Below, piece by piece: positions 24,001 to 37,400 of a DNA stretch of 64,000 bases; the first letter of the stretch is position 1, and the number at the start of each line of letters is the position of its first letter. Origin of the DNA: Apodemus sylvaticus (lineage: Eukaryota; Chordata; Mammalia; Rodentia; Muridae). The notes beneath the pieces were generated by a model. The model was not told the DNA's origin, made no database searches, and worked only from the letters and a program-made list of their open reading frames with translations. The stretch is taken from the NCBI RefSeq assembly GCF_947179515.1, contig NC_067478.1:26776266-26840265 (forward strand). Direction: 5' to 3'. Position numbers and translations under genes: made by a program.

Positions 24001-27000
24001 CCAGGGCTACACAGAAATACTATCTCAAAAAACAAAATAATAAACTTAGATCATTTTCTATGTCTTTAGTTTTGTATTAGAACCCAGTGCCTGTGTGTGC
24101 CTTATCAGCTCACATGGCTTAAATCTGTTTGAATTTAGCTCAGTAGTGTTTGTTTTGTAGGAGCAGATGAACTCATCCAGGGTGTTTACATTGGCTACTC
24201 AATTGCATCACACTTGTCCAACTTGGTTACCCAAGAACATGAGGGGCAGAATAAAACTCAGCAATTCTAAATTCAATTAAAATGTCACAGTTACAGAGTA
24301 CTGATTGCTGTGGGCGATTTAACTTTTTTTTTCTTATTTTTGTATTTTATGTGTATGGATGTTTTGTCTACATATGTGCATACCAGAAGAGGGCATCAGA
24401 GTCCACGGGAACTACAGTTATTGATGATTGTGAGCCACCATGTGGGTGTTGGGAATTGAACTCAGGAAGAGCAGCCAGTGGCTTTTAACCACTAAGCCAT
24501 CCTTCCAATCCCAGAAAATATATCTTTGCATCACAATCCTGATATTGCTCTTGATTAGGTCTTCTTAAAATTCTCCCTTAGACCCCTGAGATATATTTTG
24601 TTCTGGTTTTCTTTTTTGTTTTTTGGGGGTTTTTGGGGGGGGGGATTTGGTTTTTTCGAGACAGGGTTTCTCTGTGTAGCCCTGGCTGTCCTGGAACTCA
24701 CTCTGTAGACCAGGCTGGCCTCGAACTCAGAAATCCGCCTGCCTCTGCCTCCCAGAGTGCTAGGATTACAGGCGTGCGCCACCACTGGCCGGCATCTAGT
24801 TTTCAATAATCTTACATCATCATAAGAACTTTCACTATCTCTCTGGATTTGTTTTATTAAATATAAATTTCTGTGGGTTTTTTTATTGTTGTCTTGAGAC
24901 AAGGTTTCATTATGTAACACTGGCTGACCTGGTACTATTCCATGTAGACCAGAATGGCTTCAAACTCACAAAAGATTCACCTGCTGCCTACCCAGTAATG
25001 GGATTAAAGGCATGCACCACCATTTTCTTAAGTTTTTCATTCTCTCCTTTAATCTCTTTATAAATTAACCACCAAGGAACCCAATATCACTGTACTATTT
25101 AGTTTTCTAACGGTAAAATTGGGATCAGTGAAAAGTTTTTTTTTTTTTTCCTCAGCACCTTGGACTTCATAAAGAAAAGTCTTGCCCCTCAGCTCATACC
25201 TTTAATTAACTATTTCATTGGTCGGCTTTTACGAGCCCTTTCTTGAGTATATAGATACTCGGGGAAGCAGCTGTCTGCCCCTGTGCCTTTGCTTTGTTTG
25301 TTTGTTTGCTTATTGCTCAAAGTCAGTCTAATTAGACCGCCCTGAACTATCCCCGCCTCCCACATGTGGAATTGTAGACATATGCTCATATCTGGCTTCT
25401 ACATTAGAATATTTCTGTCCCTTCTCACCTCTGTAACTTCATTAACTACTTAATCTCAGAAAGCCTTTTATGTTTTAGACTCTCCCTTTTTCATTCTAGC
25501 GATAGATGTCTTGTTACAATATTTGCCTATTGTCATCTATTAAATTATTTGTCTTAACATGTTTTTTTTACAACTATTCGGCAAAATTTTCAGTGTGAAG
25601 GGTTGTATGTTTTCCATCTTTTTATGTAGTCATAAGCTGTTTATACATTAAGTTCTCAATATAGTCAATATTGACTGAAACTTACCAAGCATTCTTGTAA
25701 TCCTTAGGGCATTAGGATGATAGATTTTTCAGTAACATCTCCCTGAAACGGTTGATTGACATGATACTGCAGAACTTGAGGTCTTTTCCAAGATGGAAGA
25801 CTTCAAGGACTGGGCTGTGGTTCAGGGGTGGAGGCTTTACCTTCTACAGATGAGTCTGAATCTGATCTGCAGCACTCAGCTCAGCCGGTGTGACATAATG
25901 AAGCCTTGTCTCAAGACAACAACAAAACCGAGAATCTGTATTTAAAAACAAACAAATCTAGAGATTTTTTTTGAGACAGGGTTTCTCTTTATAGCTCTGG
26001 CTGGAACTCACTCTGTAGACCAGGCTGGCCTTGAACTCAGAAATCTACCTCCCAAGTGCTGGGATTAAAGACATGTGCCACCACTGCCTGGCAATATTGG
26101 AAGTTCTTATGAAGTAAAAGCAAAAGGAGGGAGGGAAGAGAAAAAGAGCAAGTTAGTGTCACCATATACTTACTTTTTCTGTTATTATGATATAGGGTTT
26201 CACTGAAGCCCAGCTTGATTTGAAACTCACTCTGAAGTCCAGGTTAGCCTCAGACTTAGGATGGTCCTCTGATCTCAGCCTTCCAGGTGTTACAGTTACA
26301 GACAGAAATCTGCATGCTTGGTTAAAACCATAATTTTTAAAAATTTTGTGCATAACTATATGGGTACATAGATGTCACAGTGTACATGTAGAAAAACAGG
26401 CTAACTGTGGAATCCATTTTCCTTCCACCTTTAGGTGAGTTTCAGGAATCCAACTCAGTTCCTTAGGCTGCATGGCAAGTGCCCTCAACCCCCTGAGCCT
26501 TCTTGCTGGCCATTCTAGAGATGATGACAGCTTTGTCATTAGCACATCACTTGATGCTTCAGAACTTTGTCCTGTCCCCGTCTCCTGCAAAGGTGGTTTT
26601 ATACGTAATGAAATGGGCCCAAAAGATACATTATAAATGAGACATTAGCTTTGCTGTAGGATATTAGTAAAGGATGATAGAAGAACATTTCTTTCTAACA
26701 ATGTGCTTTTCTCTTTTCAGGGTTATCTTGGAAAAAGAGGGCCCTCGCTCGTTGTTTAGAGGATTAGGCCCCAATTTAGTGGGGGTGGCTCCCTCCAGGT
26801 AAAAAAAAATAGAAAGGCTAATAAGTAAGATTCTGGCTGTTTTTATTTCAAGGTATTTGGATATAATCATACATACATTTCAGTATTCATGGGTAGATAG
26901 ATAGTTAAGTTTCTGTTGCTAATCAGAAGGAATCTCCAAAGAAAACCTTGGTTCTGGAGCTAACAGAAGTTCATTGTACTATGAACACAAAGGACATGTT

Positions 27001-28439
27001 TCATGTTGTAAAGAGACAGTGTAGTGTTTGCTTTCAACTGTGGGTGCTCATACTTGGAAAATGAAGTGTGGAATAAAATAGTTCTAACTTTAGTAACTCT
27101 TAAATTTCAAAAAACAAAATATCTTTAAAGAAAATAAAGGGTTTGGTGTATGTGTGTGGAGGGGTGTCTTTGTTTTTGTTTTGAGACAATCTTACTGGGT
27201 AGTGTCTCCAACCTCAAATTTACCATCCTCCTGACTAGTATACCTGAGTACTAGAATTACAGAGATTTTACCTGACTACAAATAACCATTTTTAAAAAGT
27301 TCATATTCCAGATGATCATGGATACCTAGTGCTGTACTTCAAACTACATACTTCATTCATATACTGTTACTTATTGTGCTTCACTTTCATTTTAAGAAAG
27401 TATTCAGAGTTGAGCTCGATTGCCTACACCTATAATTGAGAGGCTGGACACCATTGTCTTGCATTCAAAACCAGGGCGTAGCTACATATGGGGGGAATGC
27501 TGGGTGAGTGGTAGCTACATATGGGGGGAATGCTGGGTGAATGGGTGGTGGTAGTGAGATGGCTCAGTCAGTATGTTATGGAAGGGACTTACGTACCTGC
27601 AAGCTTGATGACTTGAGTCATCAACACTGGAACCAACAATGGAAGTAAAGAATGCACTCCTAAAGTTCTCTGATCTCCACATACACACAGGAGCACACAT
27701 ACATAGTGATAATAAATGAAAATTTAAAGATTTTGTGTTTTAAAAATCCTGTCTTTGTGTGTATACTCGCATGCCTGTGTGCATATGCACATGCTCCCAA
27801 ATTGGTATGCGTACATGCATACAGGTTCCCATGGAGTCCAGAAGGGTATCAGATCCTGTGGAACTGAAGTTACAGGTAGTTGTGTGCCACCCAGCATGAG
27901 TACTGGGAACCCAACTGAGATCTTCTGCAAGAGCATCCTCTTAAACATTTAAAAAGAAAAGAAAATCCATATTTTATATCATAAAAATGAAGAGTGGAAA
28001 AGGTAGCATAAAGTTTCACTTTCCACTTTAAATATATTGCCTTACTAGTTGTATTTTTTTTTAAAGATTTATTTATTATTATATGTAAGTACACTGTAGC
28101 TGTCTTCAGACATCCCAGAAGAGGGTGTCAGATCTCATTACAGATGGTTGTGAGCCACCATGTGGTTGCTGGGATTTGAACTCAGGACCTCTGGACGAGC
28201 AGTCGGTGCTCTTAACCGCTGAGCCGTCTCTGTAGCCCACTAGTTGTATTTTCTACACATTCATTCTTTTCCTCCTAGATAGCCACTATTTATAAACAGT
28301 TAAATGTACTTCGTTCTAGTAACTTTCCTGAGTATGAATATTGTGCATATTCATTATTTGCATAAATGAATCATAGGAAATACTATAACTTGTCTTGAAG
28401 CTCTGTAATCTGTGAAAGTTTTAATATATCTTGTATATA

Positions 28440-28495
<56 letters not shown>

Positions 28496-31400
28496 CGCAC
28501 ACGCGCACAGGTGCCTGTGGAGGCCAGAAGAGGGCATTCAATTCCCTGGAGCTGGAGTTGTGCTCCTCCTGATGTGGGTGCTGAGAGCCAAATGCAGGAC
28601 CTATGGAAAGAAAGCAAGCTTTGAAACAGGTTTTCACTTAGTAGATTGGGTTGCCCTTGAACTACGATGCTCATGCCGTAGCCTGTTGTCTTAGTTAGGG
28701 CTTCCATTGCTGTGAAGAGACACCATGACTACGGCAACTCTTATAAAAGCCAACATTTAACTGGGGCTGGCTTACAGCTTCAGAGGTTCAGTCCATTATC
28801 ATTATGGCGGGAAGCGTGGCAGTGTCCTGGCAGACATGATACTGGAGAAGGACCTGAAAGTTTTATATCTTGAGCTAAAGGCAGCCAGAAAGAGGCTCTC
28901 TTCATTGGGCAGAGCCTGAGCATCAAATTTCAAAGCCCATAGTGACACACTTCCTTCAACAAGACAACACCAGTCCCAACAAGGGCACACCTAATAGTGT
29001 CATTCCCTGTGCACTAAGCAGTCAAACACATGAGTCTTTGGGGGCCAAACCTATGCAAACCACCACACCTGCTGATTTCTGGGATTGCAGATTTAAGCAA
29101 TCTGGCCCCTTTTTTCTTTCACATATTTTTTAAATATATATATATATAGTAATGGAAGCTAGAGAGATGATGGTTTAATAATGGTTAAGAGCATTTGATG
29201 TTCTTGCAGAGAATCTGGTTCTGTTCCCAGTACCCTCTTGGAGTTTCATAACCATCAGTAACTCCAGAGCATGTAATATTCTCTTTTGGTTTCCATGACT
29301 GTGTGCACCTGCTGCACTTACTTACATATAGGTAAAATAATCATACATCAGGCAGATGCAGTAATAAATTGCTCCATTATCAGTTATTGGTCTACTTTGT
29401 TCCTGATTTATAAATCAGGATTGTTGAGAGATAATGTAATATTTGATTCAGCAAGCAATAATTTAGTACTTTAAAGGCTAAAAGAACTCTAAATTTAATG
29501 AAGTACTTACAAACATTGCAAACATAACATGACCTGATGGGCCTGATCACATTTGTTAACATTGTTTTGTCTTAAGATTACTGAAGTATAAAGGGCTTGG
29601 GTGGGGGCTCCAGTTCAAAAAAAGTAGAATATATATAATCTCAAATTTACCAGATTAGACTGACTAGATCAGCTCCACCTCTAAACTTATCTTCACCGAA
29701 CTTGGGTTAAGTACGCTGACTCTGAGTTCGCATTCTGGAGTACAACCACATAGCTCCACTGCAGAGAATCCCCCATTGTCAGGGTGGTACACAAATTCTT
29801 TTTGCCTCTTGTAGTTGCTAAGTGGCTGTCAGTAGTAAGCACAGCTTAGGTGATCTGAGAATGGTTGCAAGGAACTGTGCCTTTGAGTTTTGCTTTTTTT
29901 TAAAGAACTAAACATGCTTTGTGTGAAAAATGGGTAAACCTGATGTTATGTTGACTACGACTGAGACTACTTCTCTATTTTAAAATTAGGAAGATTTATA
30001 TCTTACTAATAAACTAATCTTTAAATTTTTAGAGCAATATACTTTGCTGCTTATTCAAACTGCAAGGAAAAGTTGAATGGTGTTTTTGATCCCGATTCTA
30101 CCCAAGTACACATGATCTCAGCTGCAATGGCAGGTATGAATATCTAATAGTAAAAACTCCTCTAAATCTGGAAAAAAAAAGTTAATGATGACTTCATATC
30201 AAATTAAGATGGTAGGCATGCTTCTTAATTAAAGTGTGCAAAGTGGTTTTTGTTCATTTGAATAAAACATTTGCTATACATAAAATGTTATCAGTTAAAT
30301 CTTTGTGTTTAAGGGTTTAAGTGACAAACTGAAGATAATACATTCATTTTTGCTGTGTATTGGTTAATATTTGATGCATTCGTGCTTTAAGAGTCTAGCC
30401 ATACCTCCACTGGAGTTAGAGCTGCCACCTGCTCTCCTCAGTTTCCCTTAGTGACTTCCCGCCCCTGTCTGGAACCTGCCGCCAATACTTGGTACCGTAA
30501 TCATTGTGTCCTATGCTCAGATGCTACAGTTTTGTGAAGTTTATTATGACCCAGTTATTGTAGTTGGTGTACCATTTAGAATACATTTATCCTTCCTTAC
30601 AATCTGCCTTATGTGTACATGCTCGTGTAGAAATGTTTCCAGGAACTTAATGTCATGATGATGTGATTCTGAATCAGAACATCCCCAGGTCTCTGCCACC
30701 CTTCTAAGGATGAGTGGTAAAGATTGATTTGGCATTCTGATTCTGGAGTCATTTGCTGCCCTGCTTGTTAGACAAAGCCTTGAATTTTAGTTCTTAATAG
30801 AAATGTCTCCCAGTTTTCTGAGAATTATTTATCTACCTCATATTTCCAAATTGTCCAGTAATTTCATAAGACAATAGCTGCTTTTATCAGCTGTTGATCA
30901 ATAAATTGACTTCCCATTGTGTGCTTAAGGAATGCCTTAAACTGCTGACCATTTTCTATTTAGAGTAGTTTAATTTGAACCATATATTTAACCAAGTAAG
31001 TATATGTTTGAAATACTGACTTGTGAAATATTGATAACTTTCGCCATATAATAAATCTAGTATATACTTTACAAATTGTTTTCAAGGCTCTATATTTTAC
31101 AATTGTTGGCCGATTGACATTTTGAAGCTGGAAGGGACAGTGTTTAAAGTCAAGATACTATCCTTTGATTTGCCAGCTTAGAGAGCTTGAATAAGATAGG
31201 TAATTCCTGGGAGTTTTTATGACCTTATCCTTGGAATGACTGGATAGGTTGAGTTTTGAGAATTAGTTCTTAGTGTAATAATATTTACCCAGTTACAAAC
31301 TATAATTTTTTAATTATACTATTTATAGATGTTGATTATGGACATTTTCCTCTTACATATTTGACTGGATATTGGTAAAAGTTGGGCCAATTTGTTATAA

Positions 31401-34400
31401 ACCCCGAAACCATTACATTAGGTCAATAATATATTTCTAGATTTCAGCATTTGTGGTTTGGGGGCAGTGGGGTTATTTATATCTAACTCCAAAAAATTAA
31501 AAAGAAATGTTGATGTTATTGTAAAAAATAAACAGATAAACAGTCATTTTAACATTTTGACAGTGTTTATTATAGATTTAATATTGCAATGTTAGAGGAT
31601 CAAAGTATCTTACCAGAACATCTTATTTTATTAGTATATATCAACAAAATTTATTACCAGTTTTTTTTATTGCAAAGAAATTTAGTAAAACTTTTTAATA
31701 CTTTCCTCAAATGAATAACATCTTCATTAATACTATTTTCCAAATTGAATTTTGGTAAATTGATAAGCAGGCGTATACAGACAGTATTACACTGTGTACT
31801 TACTATGCCGTTTGAAAATATTTTTTCATTTGTTTACAGTTACATTGTCCTTAAAACTATGCCCTCTGCATTTCTTTGCACTGATTGTTAGTATTAACAT
31901 TTAGCTTTACAGTTTTTTATGTGTAGCTGCATGGCTGGTGAAACAGAATGGTCCCGTACAGATTGACTAAGGTAGCTTTCCCCCATTTATTCTTAAAATA
32001 ATATGCACCAGATTGTTCTGGGTTTTCTTCAGGGTCCTGTTTTGTACATTGAAGAATGATTTAGAGGTATAAAGTACTTAAAGATAAGTCATATGAATAA
32101 GATTTTAACTGTTTAAAAAAAAATGCTAACCTTGTCACCTTAGTAGCAAAAATGTATTAAAAGACTCAGCCATATTGCCTTGGCAATTTTCCCACACCAG
32201 TCAGCACACACAGTCTCTCTCTTCAGTTTCATTTTATGTAATTTAAATATTAAAACTTAGTTAAAAGTGTTGTTAAAAAGTCTTCTCTCTTTTTTTTTTT
32301 TGCAGTATTATAAGTAGCCACACTAAAATGGACTATATGGGTTTTTTTGCTGACACATTTTCCAATTATAAAGATATTTCATCCAAGCAGTGCTGATTGT
32401 TTCCATGTCTTAACCCACCTTTCCCCTTACATACAACTGTTGACACTGTTTACTATAGCTCTTGAGGGTTTCTGTTTTGAGTCTTGTTTTGTTGAAATAA
32501 TCTTGAGTAACCCCTCCGAGTACATTATAGCACCTATTGGTATGCCAAAAAATTGTATTTAATTTCTTCTTTCTTTACAGTAATTCCCAATTTTTAAAAG
32601 TTTACCTGACAAACACGTAGTTTTTATATTAACATAAGTATAAAGGAGATGAGTTTCTATGTTTATTATTGTTTATCCATATAGTTAGTGTGAAATTTCT
32701 AGTATATCAATAACCACAATCATTTAGTGTTGCCAGTATATCTAGTGAATAGTATTTGCTTATAGAATATATTATTTTTGTTGGTTTGTTTTTAAGAATG
32801 CATTTTTTTCAAGGTATTTTTTTCTGTGATTTTTAAACTTCATGATTTAAATGCAAGGTTAGGTGTTCTTTACTCCTTAAATATAAAGTCTCCCTTACAG
32901 GATTCAGCCAGATGCATGGTGGGACAGCTGCTTTGTATGCTTACTTGTGAACATTTTTCCTGTTTTCTGTTTTGTAGAACACAAGAATTAATACAAAATA
33001 ATCCAAAATATTCCATAAGTATGGATGTGCAGTATTACTGCTAGAGTCACAGGTGACAGGTACTACTGTTAGCAATGTGTACTTTATTAGTTACGCAAAG
33101 TTCCAGACTTTAATATTCTGTTGGGGCTCTGTGTGTTTCTGTTTGTTTACTTATTTTAATCACTAGATAATCTGATTATTAAAAAACAAAAGTGTTTGCA
33201 ACTCTTTTCATGGTAGATAATAGTGATAGGAAATGGGACATAGAATCCCTTCTTGGGTTTTTTTTTTTTGTTTTTTTTTTTCTTTAGATTCTCCCTTGAC
33301 AAGGTTAGCATTTTTTCTTTAAGACAAAATTGATCGCCTTTTAGGTAAGTATTTGGACTCTGAATCTGCTGAAGATGGCGGGATTGTCAGTACTCTGTGC
33401 ACTTTTATTATAAACACAAGACACATTCTGATATTCTCTTAACTTAAAAATTAAAAAAAAAATCTCACAGTAAATATTAAATCCTTCAGTGAGATTCAGT
33501 TTGTACACATGTGTCTATGAGGTCGCTGCTTGTTGTTATGATACAGAAAAGCCTGTGTCTATTTTAGGCATTTACTGTACATTTCTCCCGAGAAAAGAGT
33601 GAGATCGTGTCATCTCATGCTCCCCATCCGCAGGTCACTTCCTGTAGAAATATGGACTAACTTACACCTCGTGAGTACTGAACTGAGCATCTCTTGCAGC
33701 CTCTAGTATAAGAAACACACTCTGGGATTTTATAGTAGTTGTGGAAGGTGGGACATGGATTGCAATGTGTGCATTGTTGAGTGTTTCATAAAGATTTAAC
33801 TCTGGTCCCTTTGTTATCCTTCTAAATGGAAGAATGGTCTACTTATCAGTTAACATGTAAACTTGAGGTCTTCAGCTTGGCCTTAATAGCCGTGACCTCC
33901 ACAGAATGACAAGAGAATATTTTAATTAATATGTTGGAGAGTTTGTAGTTTTAATATGCTGTCCTACAGCTATTAAATAATAGTAGTTGTCTTACCTTTG
34001 CTTAGCTAACCTTTAGACATCTAATACAGTGCCTTCCACTCTCGTCATCGATGCTTGGTTACTGCTTTTTTTTTTAAGACTGGTGTCTATACTTTCTAAG
34101 AAAAGCAGGCTATAGTGAATAAGGTCTTAGCTGTTTTAGTGTAGTTTTAATTTTTAAAATTGTTTGAATGCTTTTAGTTTTAGGAGGTTGTATATGCTTT
34201 GTACTTTCAGAGCTTAATTGAAATAAGTACTGAAATGCAGTACTGCAGATAACACTCATTTAAGTATGCTCAGTGAGTTTCTATAGGTGGGATTTGTTTA
34301 TGTTTTTAATTAACACATTATCAAGTAGAATTTTATTTGATGTACAACTTAAATTTACACTTAAAGTTTTCTAAAGTTTCTCAGTAAAACACTGATGCTA

Positions 34401-37400
34401 CTAACTAAATGCCTCTAGTGGCACTTTGCTTTAACTGATTCTGGAACAATACACATTTTTAATCTATAAGTAGATTACTCACTATACTTTCCAGTTTGTT
34501 TAATGTTTTATTGGGTGTTCTGAAGACATTAGTCTCTTATTAAAATGTAACAAAACTAAAATGCAGAGTTAAAAAAACTGATAGGCAATTTCTAAACCTC
34601 AGAATCACCATGCCCAACATCTCTTTGTGTTTGACGTAAATGTAGCAAGAAAACATGTTTAGTTGTGGCTAGCCACAAACTTCCTTACCACATAATTATG
34701 TTTCATTCCATTTGTTTTATTTCTTGGGTTAGTAGGTTATATTTTTCCAGGTCTAATAAGCCTAATAATGTCTGTTTTGCTATTTAACTTTTTTTCTTTG
34801 TTTGTTTAAAAGAAAGTTATAGTGAACCAGTTAGCTTTTTACTTTTTTATTTTTTCATTTTTAAGGACCAATAGCTAAAACCTATAGAAAATGCCTAGAT
34901 TCTTAATCCAAGCCAGGAAGTAATTTGCTGATTAGCTAGTTGTCTATACTCAGGTAGTACCAGAGCAGTCAGAGTAAGCAGCGCTCACAGTAAGACAACA
35001 AGTCAATATTCTCCCTGCCCAAATTTCAATGTTGGCCTATGACATAGTGTATCTGGAAGTGAATTGTAGTTAAGTAAGAAATACCTGTTGTTTGCCTTCT
35101 GACAATGTTTACTTATAGAGAAATAGTGAAGTTACTATTTGAGTATTAAAAATTTTGTACTCTGAGAATAATTTAAAATATTTTTATATGCAGTGCTCCT
35201 GTCTTAAAGTGAGGGATTTTGCGACTTGGAAAGTGATTAAGGGCATAAATTTGAACTAAAAGTTTTACTTTAAATGTAAAATTGGTGAAAATCTTTTCAA
35301 AAAGTAAGTTGAATGAAAGTTTTTAATTTGATAGCTTTATTTTTAGCTCGAGAATAAATTTTATTTTATGCCTTTTAAACTAAAGTTTTATAAGAAGGCA
35401 GGTTATTTTTCCTAGGGATAATTAAAATCATTACGAATAATGAATAGTGTTGTATATTTATGCTGCTCCTTTCCAATTAGAAACTCTTACTGTATAGACA
35501 CCTAGCTAATATAAATATTTTGGTGATACAGTTCTTGTTTAGTAAATAAGAATTGGGGTTAGTGTGTGGCTTTGTAATTAGACTACTTGGTTAGCAGCTG
35601 TAAAGCCCTGGTTTTAGTCCCCAACAACAAGGAGTCCCCAACAACGAGGAGTCATTTAGTTGGTGTTTTGACATGTATTGATGCCTGAAAATGTGTAATT
35701 TTAATTTGTTGAGTTTAACGTTCTCATTTAGAAAAAAATGAGATTCAAAAGAAGAAAATAACAGTGCACATTCATTCTCAGACTAAGCATGTAAGACAAA
35801 TATTTAAACTAGTCTGACAGTCATGTTTTTCTTTCACCACTAATAAATTCATGAGAAGAACTTCTTACTAAAAAGGATATTTTTTGACAGTCTGGTCCAT
35901 ATTTCAAATTCATTATGTTGTTACCTGCTAATGCCAAAGTTAATGGTATCATTCCTCTTTATGTAGTATTAAAAGCACATAAGAAAAGCAGAAACTGCCG
36001 GGCAGTGGTGGCTCACACCTTTAATCCCAGCACTTGGAAAAAGCAGAAGCTGGCTGATCTCTGAGTTCAAGGTCAGCCAGGTCTACAGAGTGAGTTCCAG
36101 GACAGCCAGGACTACACAGAGAATCCCTGTCTCAAAAAAAAAAAAAAAAAGAAAAAGGAAAAAAAGAAAAGCAGAAACTATATACTAGTCAAAATATTAA
36201 AAAGTTAATAAGCCAAACTTTATCTTGCTAAATAGACTTGATTGGGACACCCCTTTGTGTGAGGTGTGGCTACTTCTACAGGGTTAAAACAGGGCATAGA
36301 AGAAGTAAAGTTTGAGTAAATTACCTAATACTGCAGAAGGGAAGAACAGTTGAGTTAGATCATTTCACTTCATGGAGTAGCAGCTTTAAAGCCAAAGAAA
36401 GTTTATGATTGGCTCTCATAACTTTTATAGTAGGATTAAATATGTCACAGCATTTTTCTCATATTAAATGTGCTGGGTATAGTATTTCTTTCTAAAGCGA
36501 CCTAATTGACATGATAGTATTTGATAATTATTCCTTATTTCTCTGTGTGAGTTTTCAGTGAATTTAAAGGCCAGTTGAATAAATGTAATTCTGTGAAGTT
36601 TGTGTTACTGATATTATTTGGGAAAGCAAAACAAATACTTTTATATAGATGAAACATCTTTATAAATTCTTGTCATTAAGATAGCATTTTCTATGCTGTT
36701 TTCCTAAAATTAAAAGATATTGCTTAGTCCCAGAAGCACACTGCTCCAGAGATCCTAATCTACCCTAAAACTGAGCCACCCCACCGTGGCCACTGCTGCT
36801 CTGCAGGTAAATGTTAGTGACAGAGAGGTACTTCTTCCCTACTGATTTTCTTCACTGTAGAAGGGAGAAAAATTCTGGTTTGTAACTTTTTGGACAAACT
36901 TTTTAAGAGTTTTCGTTTATTTGGGTAATAAGTAGCCCCACTGTGTTAACCCTAACAGAAATCTTACCTCTGAGTTAATATTTATTAAAAAAAAAAATGC
37001 TGGGCCAAACTTCTGGTCCACAGACCAAAATATTAGTATAATGCCATTTATATAAGATTCCCTTTAAATGTAGTGTAGCAGGTGATAGAGTCACTCCCAG
37101 GCAACTGTTCTAGAATGCATGTTTGTGAACTTGGATTATAGAGTCAAGAACACCCTGTTTGCATGTAGGTTAAGAGAACACTTGAGGTGAGGTCAGAGTC
37201 TGCTCCTGAGGGAATCATCTAGGAAGGCCAGAATTGTGAACAGGTTTTCATGGTTACCTGGACATAAAATGAAAAGTGTAACGCTTATATCAGTTAATAG
37301 TTTAAACATTTATAGACGTTTTCTTTACTATAGATTGACATAATGTAAAGATCCTTAATGTGAATGTTTCTTGTCTACTGACATCATTTTAAATATATTT

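Noticed and set aside
28354..28707. Open frames with long Thr-His or Cys-Val runs
   Set aside because: They translate the (TG)n microsatellite and a B3 SINE.
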